A stretch of 64,000 nt of DNA from Rhodospirillaceae bacterium (GCA_016845145.1 JAERTE010000122.1:1-64000); one strand, 5' to 3'. Positions 36,129-44,959 are shown, counted from the first letter of the stretch. Translations and numbers: made by a program. Notes: generated from the sequence alone by a model not told the origin.

Positions 36129-37328
36129 TCAATGCTTTGCGGCTGCTTTCTCCGCCTCTTGTCCGATGATTTCGGCAATGTCGCGGCAGTCTGCTGTGTC
36201 AAATGTCAACGGCACACGCATGTCGCAAGTGGTGGACAGCGCTTTCAGGGTTTTCGGCAGATGCGGGATGTTGTCGATATAACGCCAACTGTCGTAGCGG
36301 CTGGTGAAGGCGACCGGGTCTTCGGGGCCGAACCATTTAAGCTCGACGCCACGAGCCAGACAGGCCTCGATGAAAGCTGGAATGCGATCGACAGCAACGC
36401 CATCCAGATGGAACTGAATCGAGGACCCGACATAAGCCTCATGCTGAGGCCGTTCGACGGTTCGAATGGCGGCAATGTTTCTCAGGCTGTCTTCGAGGGT
36501 TCGGTAGCGTTCGTTCCAACGCCGGATATTGTCATCGAGCAATGGCAATTGGGCGCGCAGGATCGCCGCGCGTAGATTGTCCAGGCGCGCCGAACAATTT
36601 GGAGTTTCCAAGCGAATGGTTTCGAACGCCTCCGGCGGTGGCGACGCGCCATGGCGCTCATACAGCATGTAGGAGCCCGACAGAATGGTGGCGCGCGCCG
36701 CGATCTCGGCGTCGTCGGTGGTTAACAGCCCGCCCTCGCCCGAATTCATGTGCTTGTACGTCTGGGTGGAAAAGCAGGCCACTTTGCCGAAGTTGCCCGA
36801 TTTGATCCCCTTCCACGCCGCTCCCATGGTATGTGCGCAATCCTCGATCAAGATAATAGAGAACTCATCACAGATGCTGCGGATCGCATCCATGTCGGCA
36901 ATATGACCGCGCATGTGCGACAGCATAAAGAACTTGGCCCCACTTTCTTCGGCCTTGCGCCTGAGGTCGTCAGTGTCGGTCAGCCAATCGTCGCCGATTT
37001 CCACGAACACCGGCGCGGCGCCGACCGCATGGATGGCGCCAGGTACGGGTGCAAGGGTGTAGGCATTGGCGAGAATTTTGCTGCCGGGTTCAATACCGGC
37101 CGCACGCAGCGCGATCTGGATCGCCTGACCACCGGAAGCGACCGCCAAGCAAAAGTCGGCACCTTGGTAGGCACTGTACTCTTGCTCTAGCAGCGCCGTT
37201 TCACCAACGTCTCCGGGCACTGTGTTGTATCGGTGCAGGCGCCCCGATTGCAGCACTTCGACGGCTCTGCCGATCCCCGCTTGCGGTATAGCTTCCTGCT
37301 GGGTGAAAGATTTATGGAACTGTTTCAT
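36129..37328 (-). CDS. DegT/DnrJ/EryC1/StrS-family PLP aminotransferase
   Basis: 399 residues. HRYNTVPGD..ALLEQEYSAYQGADFCLAVASGGQAIQIALRAAGIEPGSKILANAYT..P is the sugar-aminotransferase N-terminus. IILIEDCAHTMGA gives the PLP Asp region; YKHMNSGEGGLLTTDD holds the Schiff-base Lys (FSTQTYKH). Such enzymes transaminate keto-sugars in LPS or glycan synthesis, though some act on non-sugars. It converges with the hydrogenase operon. Start at 37328 lies 5 bp after the end of a truncated frame on the same strand. Confidence 0.88.
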   Translation of the reverse strand: MKQFHKSFTQQEAIPQAGIGRAVEVLQSGRLHRYNTVPGDVGETALLEQEYSAYQGADFCLAVASGGQAIQIALRAAGIEPGSKILANAYTLAPVPGAIHAVGAAPVFVEIGDDWLTDTDDLRRKAEESGAKFFMLSHMRGHIADMDAIRSICDEFSIILIEDCAHTMGAAWKGIKSGNFGKVACFSTQTYKHMNSGEGGLLTTDDAEIAARATILSGSYMLYERHGASPPPEAFETIRLETPNCSARLDNLRAAILRAQLPLLDDNIRRWNERYRTLEDSLRNIAAIRTVERPQHEAYVGSSIQFHLDGVAVDRIPAFIEACLARGVELKWFGPEDPVAFTSRYDSWRYIDNIPHLPKTLKALSTTCDMRVPLTFDTADCRDIAEIIGQEAEKAAAKH

Positions 37329-37333
37329 CAGTG

Positions 37334-37471
37334 TCAGTCGTAGCGCATCCGGTCGGCGACTTCAAAATCCCTTTGGTCCATGGAGATATGTCCGAAGTTG
37401 CCGATGATAGGACCGGCCCACGTGCTCGGCGCCATGTGGTCGGTCTCCAAACATTCGCCACCCTGAAAGCA
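37334..37471 (-). pseudogene. C-terminal gene remnant upstream of the aminotransferase
   Basis: On the minus strand the frame ends CLETDHMAPSTWAGP...FEVADRMRYD before the TGA at 37334-37336, 5 bp upstream of the aminotransferase start. It runs back only as far as the terminator hairpin, with a stop just beyond. It reads as coding by composition but is too short to identify; probably the 3' remnant of a gene truncated when the tRNA/island boundary formed. A tiny real ORF from an internal ATG cannot be excluded. Confidence 0.35.
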
Positions 37472-37472
37472 C

Positions 37473-37502
37473 AAGGGCTCAGAGATTTCTCTCTAAGCCC
37501 TT
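37473..37502. terminator. Strong hairpin, likely bidirectional terminator / tRNA 3' end
   Basis: Arms AAGGGCTCAGAGA and TCTCTAAGCCCTT pair over 13 bp with one mismatch around a TTTC loop. It is followed by GATTTTAT on the plus side. It sits 8 bp beyond the tRNA-like 3' end, as expected for a tRNA transcript terminator. Confidence 0.6.
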
Positions 37503-37510
37503 GATTTTAT

Positions 37511-37560
37511 TGGTAGGCGCTGAGGGATTCGAACCCACGACCCGCTGATTAAGAGTTAAC
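37511..37560 (-). tRNA. 3' fragment of tRNA-Lys(CTT): attachment site (attL) of the integrative element
   Basis: Minus strand: anticodon loop CTCTTAA (anticodon CTT), 3' anticodon stem TCAGC, variable loop GGGTC, T arm with TTCGAAT loop, acceptor AGCGCCT, then A-CCA. The 5' half (acceptor AGGCGCT, D arm) is absent upstream, where a different AT-rich sequence begins at 37561. It therefore is not a functional tRNA but the duplicated 3' end left by site-specific integration. The T stem has one U-U mismatch. The integrase lies 170 bp away. Confidence 0.75.
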
Positions 37561-37734
37561 TTGGGTGTCATTTCTGCAAAGGGGTTGAGTATAAATCACT
37601 TATAACTCCACCTTAAAAACCCCTGAAATTTCTTAAACTTATCTTTTGTGCAAAGGACAGAAGTGCTAAATTACAACTTAGACGAGCTTTTTGTGTTGAT
37701 GTTTTTATCAGTTCGTTATCAGTTGGAGAGCGCC

Positions 37735-39123
37735 ATGCCAAAGATACCATCATCCAAGACAAATCGAATCTCAGACGCTGTCGTCAAAACCCTAAAGCCA
37801 ATTGGTGGCAAACAAACTGAATATGCTCACCCTTTTGAGCGCGGCTTTGGTGTAATGGTCTCATCGACCGGAAACCACATGCAGTATTTCGTGCGCGGGA
37901 TGCTCAACGGGAAACAAGTTTTTCGCTCCCTGGGCCCCATCACTGAGTTCAAGTCGATCGAAGACGCACAGCTCATTTCAAGAAAGTGGCGCAAACAGAT
38001 GAAAGCCGGACTTGATCCCAAAGAAGAACAGCAAAGGCTGCTGTCTGAACAGCGCAAGCAAGAAGAAGAGACAAAGGCTCGCGGCATAACACTCAAACAG
38101 GCTTTGGTTAGATTTCTTCGCGACAAGCGTAGAGCTGGGAAGGTTCGGAGATCTACGCTTCGCAACTACAGCGATGACATCCAAAGATACATGGGCGGCA
38201 AACGCTTTTTGAGCCGTGGTACTTGCGTTGTCGAATGGATGGACACGCCCCTGTGTAACATCTCTAGATTGATGGTGGACGAAATGCGCCTAGCTGTTCG
38301 CGATGGCGCTCGAAGAAGGGGCTATGGTGGAGAATTCGCATCTGATAAAGCTGTCGTATCACTAAGTGTCATCATCAATCATCTAAAAAAGGTGGACGAC
38401 GAGTTTGATATTCCGAACCCGACCAAAAATATTGAACCATTGATCGACCGTCCAAGTGAGCGTGCCCGTGGCCGCTATATTCGTGAGCATGAAATGGCTG
38501 CATGGTTTGACGCTGTAGCTTCAGATGAAAGCAGCGAAGTTCAACGCGAATTAATCTTGTTGATTTTGTTTACTGGCATTCGTCGTGAAGAGGCGTGCGG
38601 ATTATCTTGGGATGAAGTTGATCTTGCGAATGGCACGATCAATCTTCCCGCCCACCGTGTCAAAAATGGCCGGGCATTTTCTCTTCCATTATCACGATAC
38701 ATATGGGATCGCCTGATCGCTTGGCGCTCTGTTCACCCCAACACACATTATGTGTTCCCCTCACCTCGTAGCCGTTCCGGCCATGTCGCCGAACCCCGTG
38801 CAATATTGGATAGAATCAGCAAGTACAGTGAAATGAAAGACAGCTCTCAACCAGTCGTAAACGTATCCGTCCACGATCTCCGTCGAACATTTGCTAAATG
38901 GGGCTCTAGAGAAATTGCCGGCATATCTGCTTCGCCGCTTTGGGCTGTATCGCTCCTGTGCAATCACAAGATCGGTGGCGTGACCCAGGAAAGCTATGCC
39001 CAACTGGACGCTCTCGACTTTCGTAAAGAAACAGAAAAGACCTCACAAAAAATATTAAAGGCGGCTGGAATCAACCTTGGCGACATCAATGTAGTGCCGC
39101 TCAGGGGTGTCAATATTCAGTAA
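37735..39123 (+). CDS. int: Tyrosine-recombinase integrase (P4-type)
   Basis: 462 residues from ATG 37735 with GGAGAG upstream; the frame opens at 37648 without a good SD. The N-terminal arm-binding domain resembles DUF4102 (RISDAVVKTLKPIGGKQTEYAHP...GFGVMVSSTGN...F..LGPI). The catalytic domain has Arg in FTGIRREEACGLSWDEVDL, HDLRRTFA (H..R), a further His/Lys in CNHKIGG and the nucleophilic Tyr in ESYAQLD. It integrates the element at the tRNA-Lys 3' end next door. Confidence 0.93.
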   Translation: MPKIPSSKTNRISDAVVKTLKPIGGKQTEYAHPFERGFGVMVSSTGNHMQYFVRGMLNGKQVFRSLGPITEFKSIEDAQLISRKWRKQMKAGLDPKEEQQRLLSEQRKQEEETKARGITLKQALVRFLRDKRRAGKVRRSTLRNYSDDIQRYMGGKRFLSRGTCVVEWMDTPLCNISRLMVDEMRLAVRDGARRRGYGGEFASDKAVVSLSVIINHLKKVDDEFDIPNPTKNIEPLIDRPSERARGRYIREHEMAAWFDAVASDESSEVQRELILLILFTGIRREEACGLSWDEVDLANGTINLPAHRVKNGRAFSLPLSRYIWDRLIAWRSVHPNTHYVFPSPRSRSGHVAEPRAILDRISKYSEMKDSSQPVVNVSVHDLRRTFAKWGSREIAGISASPLWAVSLLCNHKIGGVTQESYAQLDALDFRKETEKTSQKILKAAGINLGDINVVPLRGVNIQ

Positions 39124-39296
39124 TTAAAAACACGGAGACGCCCCCCCAACCATCAACTATTCTAAGAATGGGTGATCGAAACGAAGAACTTTTCTTCGTA
39201 TGCCGAATAGCCAAATGCTCGTCAGATTGTCACCCGTGACGACGCTCAAGGCTCCCTGATGTCGTGACACACATGCTTGTCAAAAGGAGACAGCAC

Positions 39297-39587
39297 ATGG
39301 GTCATGATATGAAGCGCCCTACAAGTCACCGTTTGGATCGTTTTGCACGAAAGCGTCTGAGCAGCATCTCATCAATCCCAAACAACAAGAATGTTTCTAC
39401 ATCCCAAGCAGCCGAGCTGCTTCAAACCACGGTGTCGTTCTTATACCTTGGGCGAAATTGCCAGCCACCTTTCGGACCTCCGTACCACCGGCTCAGTCAA
39501 CGTCACGGTTATTACGTGGTCGGTGAAATCAAACAATGGCTCGCAGAGCGAGATGAACGATTCTCAACACGGGGGAAAAGCAAATGA
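39297..39587 (+). CDS. Excisionase-like small HTH protein (AlpA/HTH_17 type)
   Basis: 96 residues from ATG 39297 with AAAGGAGA upstream. VSTSQAAELLQTTVSFLYLGRN...PPYHRLSQRHGYYVVGEIKQWLAERD is the MerR-like winged-helix of AlpA/excisionase proteins: a first-strand helix reading TSQAAELL, then YYV.EI.QWL. These bend DNA at att sites or activate int. It overlaps the primase start by 4 bp. The 173-bp gap from int (39124-39296) holds no gene. Confidence 0.7.
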   Translation: MGHDMKRPTSHRLDRFARKRLSSISSIPNNKNVSTSQAAELLQTTVSFLYLGRNCQPPFGPPYHRLSQRHGYYVVGEIKQWLAERDERFSTRGKSK

Positions 39588-41785
39588 AACCAACAAAAGA
39601 AAACATCACACGGTTCGCTCAACTGTTTCAGTCATTTTCTGAATCACACGGTCAGTTTGAAGCCAAATCCACACGATCTAAAGATGGAAAGAACAAGGGC
39701 GAATATCGAACCGTACCAGGCCTAATTGACTTCGCATCACACCTTCATGGTAGTTCGCCATCCTATGCAGCGATCCCGCTTCTTGATGATGGCTCGTCCT
39801 GTAAATTCGGCGCAATTGATATAGATGTATACGGGATAGATCTCCGAGCTCTTGCGCAAGATACCCGCGAATTACCCTTATGTGTATGCGGTTCAAAATC
39901 CGGTGGGGCTCATCTCTTCCTATTTACTCAAGATCCAGTTAGAGCTTCGATCATTCAACGCGTGCTTGGCGAATGGGCTACCGCACTTGGTTATCCAAAT
40001 GCAGAGATATTCCCCAAGCAAACCAAACGCCACAAGGGTGACACCGGCAACGCCATTAACTTACCGTATTTCGGCGATGTGCGATGGTCTGTAGCGGAAA
40101 CTGGCATTGAACTTCCCCTCGACGAGTTTCTTAATGCAGCAGAAAAACGCCTAGTCGATCTAGCTTATCTAGAAACTGTCAAAGTTCAGAAACAAAACGA
40201 AACAGTTGTCGTTGACGGTTCATATGCGGGCCGCAACTGCTACCTGAACGCCCTTGGCTACAAGATGCGTAAGCAAGGTGTCGATATCGATGAAGTTGCT
40301 GAGCGGCTGTATGGAGAAAACGAAAAAGCGGACGTTGCCAAGCATCCCAATTTCGCGGAAGGGGCTCTCCCAAAGAAAGAAGTGACCGCAATTATTAAAG
40401 GCCTAACAAAAGTTGGCCCAAATTATGACCGTCTATCAAAAGAATACTCAATCGTCCAAATGAAGAATAATGTCTGGATTAGTAGGAGGTCGTACGATCT
40501 TGAAAACAAACGATACGAGTGGAATTTTTTTTCGGAGACCAGTTTTCTCTTGCTTAATAAAAAGTCAAACGAGGCAAAGGAGTGGATAAAAACACAGGCT
40601 CATGTCTATGACGGATTCGTATTTGATCCGTGCGCAGGACCAGTAGTTAAAAATCACCTCAACTATTGGGAGGGCTGGGGTGTCGAACCAATAGCTGGTG
40701 ATTGGTCGTTGATTCGCAACCACATTCATACCGTCATAGCGCCAGAGCATGGAGACTACGTGATCAAGTGGGTGGCGTGGCTGTTGCAGAACCCTGAGAA
40801 GCGAGCAGAAGTCGCTATTGTTTTACGTGGCGCAAAAGGCACTGGCAAAGGCCAGTTTGTCGAAATCATCCTCGATATTACGGGGCAGCATGGACGCCAT
40901 TTATCCTCTGAAGATCATACAACTGGGCGATTTAATGGTCATTTCCTTAATTGTATTTTTGCATTCGCTGATGAGGCGTTTTGGGCAGGTGACAAAAAGT
41001 TAGAAGGCCCTTTGAAGCGCATGATCACGGAGCGAACGCTAATGGTTGAGAAGAAATACCATGACGCTACCGAAGTTAAGAACATGCTCAAACTGATTAT
41101 TGCGACAAATGAAGATTGGGCTGTTCCAGCGACCGCTGATGAACGACGGTTTGCAGTTTTTGATGTGGCAGACATTCATCAACAGGAGCAAGCATATTTT
41201 GATGCGTTAATGGCAGAGAAGCAAAACGGTGGCATCGCTGCAATGATGCATGAATTGATGAAGATGGATCTGGGAGATTTCCATCCACGCCAAGACGTAC
41301 CGAAAACTGCAGCGCTCAATGAGCAAGCGCAGTTTTCTGAAGACCCAGTACAGATGGTGCTAAGGCGGTGCTTGGAAATAGGTACGCTTCCCGGTACCAA
41401 CCAAATATATAATGACAACTTTGCTAACATCGTTGCATACCCGCACTTAAAAGAGTTCATCGACCAGCAGGCGTTTGGGCGAAGCATAACATCGACCAAA
41501 ATAGGTCGCACGCTTGCTTCCGTACACGGCGTCCGAAAACTCAATGATCACATTATGCAGATTGATGTGAAAGAAGACGAAAATGGAGAAACGACACCCG
41601 TCTATAAACGTGTGACGGCTTACGAGTTTCCACCCCTTGATGAGGTTCGTGCATCATTTGATCCGAATGCAGACTGGCCTAAAGTTGACGAATGGCGGTT
41701 CGAAACCTTTGAAACGCCAGGTCAAAACCCTAGTAGCAGCCTGGGCACCAAACCAATCCAATTGGATGATGACGTGCCATTTTAG
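39584..41785 (+). CDS. Primase-helicase (archaeo-eukaryotic primase domain plus SF3/D5-like helicase)
   Basis: 733 residues. Primase domain about 60-190: FGAIDIDVYG (metal-binding DxD), GSKSGGAHLFLFTQ and EIFPKQ..H.GDTGNAINLPYF. A helical linker follows (GRNCYLNALGYKM.KQGVDIDEVAERLY). The helicase domain (about 380-560) has Walker A GAKGTGKGQF, Walker B FADEAFWAGDKKLEGPLKRMITE and sensor LIIATNEDWAVPA..ERRFAV. This is a replication protein of phage satellites and integrative elements and implies the element replicates itself after excision. Iteron-like repeats begin directly after its stop. Confidence 0.85.
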   Translation: MKPTKENITRFAQLFQSFSESHGQFEAKSTRSKDGKNKGEYRTVPGLIDFASHLHGSSPSYAAIPLLDDGSSCKFGAIDIDVYGIDLRALAQDTRELPLCVCGSKSGGAHLFLFTQDPVRASIIQRVLGEWATALGYPNAEIFPKQTKRHKGDTGNAINLPYFGDVRWSVAETGIELPLDEFLNAAEKRLVDLAYLETVKVQKQNETVVVDGSYAGRNCYLNALGYKMRKQGVDIDEVAERLYGENEKADVAKHPNFAEGALPKKEVTAIIKGLTKVGPNYDRLSKEYSIVQMKNNVWISRRSYDLENKRYEWNFFSETSFLLLNKKSNEAKEWIKTQAHVYDGFVFDPCAGPVVKNHLNYWEGWGVEPIAGDWSLIRNHIHTVIAPEHGDYVIKWVAWLLQNPEKRAEVAIVLRGAKGTGKGQFVEIILDITGQHGRHLSSEDHTTGRFNGHFLNCIFAFADEAFWAGDKKLEGPLKRMITERTLMVEKKYHDATEVKNMLKLIIATNEDWAVPATADERRFAVFDVADIHQQEQAYFDALMAEKQNGGIAAMMHELMKMDLGDFHPRQDVPKTAALNEQAQFSEDPVQMVLRRCLEIGTLPGTNQIYNDNFANIVAYPHLKEFIDQQAFGRSITSTKIGRTLASVHGVRKLNDHIMQIDVKEDENGETTPVYKRVTAYEFPPLDEVRASFDPNADWPKVDEWRFETFETPGQNPSSSLGTKPIQLDDDVPF

Positions 41786-42035
41786 CAACCGTTGGAACAA
41801 ACCGTTGGAACGATTAGGTCAATGTTTTCAAAATGTTACCGACAGTTCCAACGGTTCGGCGGTTTTTTCAGTAACTTTTTATAAAACGCATCCATGCTGC
41901 TTAACCAAAATATATAAGACTTTTCAAATAACTGTTGGAACTGTTGGAACCGTCGGCAAACACTTGTGTTTGTTGGCGATTTTTGGCTCGACGGTTTGGT
42001 TTCAACCGTTGAAACCGCTGGAAAACTGATTAACT
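41786..42035. repeat. Iteron-like repeat cluster A (candidate replication origin)
   Basis: Noncoding 250 bp rich in GTTGGAAC motifs. AACCGTTGGAAC occurs twice at 13-bp spacing (41787, 41800); CTGTTGGAA occurs twice in tandem at 9-bp spacing (41932, 41941), followed by CCGTCGGCAA. Inverted copies (TTCCAACGG) at 41846-41860 and related units at 41990-42025 also occur. It directly follows the primase-helicase gene. A homologous cluster lies at 47864. Iterons beside a primase gene suggest an origin. Confidence 0.55.
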
Positions 42036-42041
42036 CTGATA

Positions 42042-42878
42042 CTAAATCAGAGAGCGCACCTCATCTGCGTTACGAAGCTCCAACAATCCAGTCCCGCCTT
42101 CGTCCAACAAATCCAACTTCTTCAAAAGATAGAACAGCATCGACCTGCGGACAGTTATTTCCAAGAGGCCCTTGACCATTCCATAGTCCAGCGCAATTAC
42201 CTTCCGCTGACCAAGCGGCAGCTCAGAGTTTGGCGTGATCCGCACGACGACAGTCTCATTCCAAACTTCATCGTCGTCTGCCAGCACCTCGCTTGAGCGC
42301 ATCTCCCCTAGATCAAGAACCCGGCTAAACACGAAATCCTTAAACTGATTATCGATGTGGCAATAAGCACGAAAGTGCCATCGCCGCCCGTCACTACCCA
42401 ACGCATGTGGAGCGACCCACCGCCATTTCGGCTTCGGATTAGTCATAGACTGATAACGAATACGAATATCGGACATGCTTCGGATAGCACCTATGACAAA
42501 TCGCAATACAATGGGCGAGATTAGGCGCTGAGGTAGGTCGAGACTTGAAAATGGGGGTACATAGGCATGCCCCAACAAACCACCTTCTCTGCCCTGCATA
42601 TCGGCCAGGAACTCTTCTGCATCCGGCGTCGTCAATACGGGAGCGAAACCATCCGTGACCACATAACGCTTTGCAGACCCATCATATTCCAAATTGTTGG
42701 GTGCAATCTCACGGTACATTTTTATATCGGTCGAAGCCTGAGGAACGGAAACCCCGAACTGCTCCATAATATTGGCACGATTAATTTCACCGTCCCAATA
42801 CAGGCGGAGCTCAATGAATTCGAGCCGCTGCTCGACCCCCCATCGCCTGCCCGTCATTTTCTTAGCCGTCTGTGTCAT
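42042..42878 (-). CDS. WYL-domain transcriptional regulator (BrxR/CapW-like)
   Basis: 278 residues: winged HTH (about 10-75: RLEFIELRLYWDGEINRANIMEQFGVSVPQAS.DI..Y), WYL domain (about 135-205: IRIRYQSMTN...VAPHALGSDGRRWHFRAYCH...FVFSRVL) and WCX-like C-terminus. The order and motifs match homodimeric repressors BrxR and CapW that control BREX and CBASS defence loci. It is divergent from the small-gene run beginning at 42981, with an 8-bp inverted repeat between them. It is likely the repressor of that cluster. Confidence 0.8.
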   Translation of the reverse strand: MTQTAKKMTGRRWGVEQRLEFIELRLYWDGEINRANIMEQFGVSVPQASTDIKMYREIAPNNLEYDGSAKRYVVTDGFAPVLTTPDAEEFLADMQGREGGLLGHAYVPPFSSLDLPQRLISPIVLRFVIGAIRSMSDIRIRYQSMTNPKPKWRWVAPHALGSDGRRWHFRAYCHIDNQFKDFVFSRVLDLGEMRSSEVLADDDEVWNETVVVRITPNSELPLGQRKVIALDYGMVKGLLEITVRRSMLFYLLKKLDLLDEGGTGLLELRNADEVRSLI

Positions 42879-42905
42879 CTGATCGCCCCAATATAATCAG
42901 TATAA

Positions 42906-42942
42906 AAACTATATTGATCTTTAATAGTCAACCGTATAGTTT
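42906..42942. promoter_or_regulatory. Inverted repeat in the WYL/small-gene divergent promoter
   Basis: AAACTATA (42906-42913) and TATAGTTT (42935-42942) are exact inverted repeats, separated by 21 bp. The spacer holds TTAATAGTCAACC. It overlaps the only place promoters of both divergent genes can be. A good candidate operator for the WYL repressor. Confidence 0.45.
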
Positions 42943-42980
42943 ATATGCGCATTGTGCAGATGGATTAAAAGGATTTCAAA

Positions 42981-43316
42981 GTGACAATAGACCACTCGAC
43001 CAACCCACAATTGGAAATTCGAAACTGCCCGGCTAGTGCCCAAACACCACGATTTAAATTCCAGTGCCCGCTTGAATGGGATGCCCTAAAGCGAACTGAT
43101 GATGAAAAAATTAGATACTGCGATCAGTGCAACAGAAACATCCACCACGTAACAACTGACGCAGAGCTTGGTGACGCTATTCTCAATAATCTCTGTATCG
43201 CATGGGAGGTGATTGATCCCGAACCAGCACCCGACTACACGCGGCCGTTCCTCATGGGTTACCCAGATGCAGAATTCGGGACCGCGACCCGCCTTCTCTT
43301 AAAGGGCAGTGAATGA
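42981..43316 (+). CDS. Small Cys-rich (zinc-ribbon-like) protein, first of a tandem pair
   Basis: 111 residues, GTG start at 42981 with AAAAGGAT upstream. FQCPLEWDALKRTDDEKIRYCDQCNRNIHHV...DAILNNLCIAWEV shows C..W..L..T....RYC..C...H..V, a small metal-binding domain found in many uncharacterised bacterial proteins. The next gene encodes a diverged copy. First gene downstream of the WYL-repressor divergent promoter. No function known; a zinc site (C, C, C, H) is inferred. Confidence 0.6.
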   Translation: MTIDHSTNPQLEIRNCPASAQTPRFKFQCPLEWDALKRTDDEKIRYCDQCNRNIHHVTTDAELGDAILNNLCIAWEVIDPEPAPDYTRPFLMGYPDAEFGTATRLLLKGSE

Positions 43317-43657
43317 TGGACGGAAAAATCCAAAATTGCCAAAAAACAATACCGCGGCCCCATTGCCTATCGGGCTGGTCTGCCCTTGAAGCGACAGAAG
43401 TTACTGAGATCAAAATTTGCCAGGGGTGCGGTGGAACCGTTTACCTCGTCGATTCCAACCAAGGCCTAGGTTGGGCAATACGCAATGGCGAACGCTTTGT
43501 CTACGCCGGGATTATAGATCCGGACCTATCCCTGATTGCTACCAAGGACGAAAGCACCAAAGACCTTGGTCCTTTGACGGAATTAATAACGAGAAAAGCA
43601 CATGAAACGCGTACTAATCATCGCCCTCCTTCTAAACGCCTGCTCAAGCCTCAGTGA
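43313..43657 (+). CDS. Small Cys-rich protein, second of the pair
   Basis: 114 residues, overlapping the previous gene by 4 bp (ATGA). HCLSGWSALEATEVTEIKICQGCGGTVYLVDSNQGLGWAIRNGERFVYA parallels the first protein's C..W..L..T....YC..C...V segment, with the same order of Cys residues. It is therefore a diverged paralogue, probably able to pair with the first. The C-terminal tail is basic and unstructured (RTNHRPPSKRLLKPQ). Confidence 0.6.
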   Translation: MMDGKIQNCQKTIPRPHCLSGWSALEATEVTEIKICQGCGGTVYLVDSNQGLGWAIRNGERFVYAGIIDPDLSLIATKDESTKDLGPLTELITRKAHETRTNHRPPSKRLLKPQ

Positions 43658-43832
43658 GGATTTTCAGGGCAATGTGAGCGATCCCACCATAATCAGCCAA
43701 GTCAGCGAGACAGAAACCCTGACTGTCGACAATGAACTTTTGGAATTTGGCATAATCGCTGTTGTCACTTTGATTGCTTTAGCACTGACGGTGGGGCCCG
43801 GGAGATTGGTCGAGCCTTTTTGGGCGTTTTGA
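43602..43832 (+). CDS. Small lipoprotein with one predicted membrane helix
   Basis: 76 residues. MKRVLIIALLLNACSS is a lipoprotein signal (lipobox LNAC). A later hydrophobic stretch (IIAVVTLIALALTV) looks like a membrane helix. The start overlaps the preceding gene by 56 bp in another frame; the real start is therefore uncertain, though the lipobox supports it. Unknown function. Confidence 0.5.
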   Translation: MKRVLIIALLLNACSSLSEDFQGNVSDPTIISQVSETETLTVDNELLEFGIIAVVTLIALALTVGPGRLVEPFWAF

Positions 43833-43865
43833 GGTTGGGAAACACCTGCAATCAGAGGAGTTCAG

Positions 43866-44108
43866 ATGCCGAGCAAATTTATAATTTTCCAAACACCCGA
43901 AGGCGAGAAAGCCGTGATATTTCCAAGTGATGATTTCTATCACGACCAAATGGCCTCTCACTTCGATGACTATGACGTTGTCTCGGCTGGGTTTGTTCAA
44001 TTCAATGAGAATGGGGCGGTTCAATGTTTTGGGACAAGTGAATCTCTCGGCATAGGCTCTCGTGGAGAGGACGATGAAATTATCATCTCTCGTCAAATGG
44101 CAAACTGA
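43866..44108 (+). CDS. Uncharacterised small protein
   Basis: 80 residues; AGAGGAGT lies 6 bp before the ATG, a good ribosome-binding site. It has a mixed alpha/beta composition (MPSKFIIFQTPEGEKAVIFPSDD..HDQM) with an FDDYDVVSAGFVQF strand-like centre. It lies in the same-strand run after the lipoprotein. No family recognised. Confidence 0.55.
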   Translation: MPSKFIIFQTPEGEKAVIFPSDDFYHDQMASHFDDYDVVSAGFVQFNENGAVQCFGTSESLGIGSRGEDDEIIISRQMAN

Positions 44109-44111
44109 CCG

Positions 44112-44612
44112 ATGCCGGCCCCCAGCACAGACAGCCTTATCAAATGGTATTGGAGCATACATACTCCCGACAATCAGGTTGACGGATACGAGGATGGGCC
44201 GTGTCAATGTGGGACGGAAAATTTAATCAACCTCTCTGACGATCAAAATAGGATGAGAACGTTTTTGATGATCTCCGTTTTTATCGACCAGATGATTTAC
44301 ACGCATTTTCAAGATGTCTATCCCGAATTCCGCGCATGCTTCCGTTTTCCGAAACTGTATGCCCATACATTTGGCGGCATGGTTAGCCCCAGTTGGCTCG
44401 TGTATTCCCATCATGGTTATGACAAAAAGATAGATTGGACAAATGCCCAGCCTGTCGCCACCCAGTTATTCAACGATTGCCTATCCTTTCTATCGGACAA
44501 GATTGATTGTCAGCAGTTTCTTTCACTCGCCGCCCGCGAAATTGACAAAGAATTTGAGCCGAAGGCAGCTAGAAAGATACGAGAAATATTGTCGAGCGTG
44601 GATATTGGCTAG
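44112..44612 (+). CDS. Uncharacterised element protein
   Basis: 166 residues, 3 bp after the previous gene. Cysteines at the N-terminus (DGPCQCGTENL) could bind metal; the rest is mostly helical with many aromatic residues (FIDQMIYTHFQDVYPEFRACFRFPKL). Not recognised. Its close spacing suggests co-expression with the 43866 gene. Confidence 0.55.
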   Translation: MPAPSTDSLIKWYWSIHTPDNQVDGYEDGPCQCGTENLINLSDDQNRMRTFLMISVFIDQMIYTHFQDVYPEFRACFRFPKLYAHTFGGMVSPSWLVYSHHGYDKKIDWTNAQPVATQLFNDCLSFLSDKIDCQQFLSLAAREIDKEFEPKAARKIREILSSVDIG

Positions 44613-44689
44613 TGCAGGGCAGAATAACACAACAGCAAAACTTTCCATTTTTGTCTATTTAGTCTGCCCGCGGTAGTTTGAGGTGAGAT

Positions 44690-44959
44690 ATGACGTCCAT
44701 AAACAATTTAGAAAAAACTGTCTCTGACCTAGTGCAAAAAGCGGCCTCTCTGCGCCAAGCGTCAGAAGCGGCCAACATGGCTGTCGCCCGAGCTCTTTAC
44801 GAATGGCATGGCCACACCATTTCAGCCGACGCCTTAGTCTCCACACAAGAAAAAGCGATGGCCGATGCTCTGCGGCTCAGTGAGGCAGAAGCGCATCTAG
44901 CTGCTGCTCGAGCAGCTCTCGCAAAGGCTATTGCTGAAGCTGAAAAGAACAACCGATAG
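44690..44959 (+). CDS. Small coiled-coil protein
   Basis: 89 residues, almost entirely helical and Ala/Glu/Lys-rich (ASLRQASEAANMAVARAL, LSEAEAHLAAARAALAKAIAEAEKN), so a coiled coil. Upstream GAGGTGAG is a fair ribosome-binding site. Unknown function; last in the same-direction run before the phosphatase gene. Confidence 0.5.
   Translation: MTSINNLEKTVSDLVQKAASLRQASEAANMAVARALYEWHGHTISADALVSTQEKAMADALRLSEAEAHLAAARAALAKAIAEAEKNNR

Noticed and set aside
41786-42035. CRISPR array
   Set aside because: Repeat units are 9-13 bp, irregular and partly inverted, without spacers of even length.
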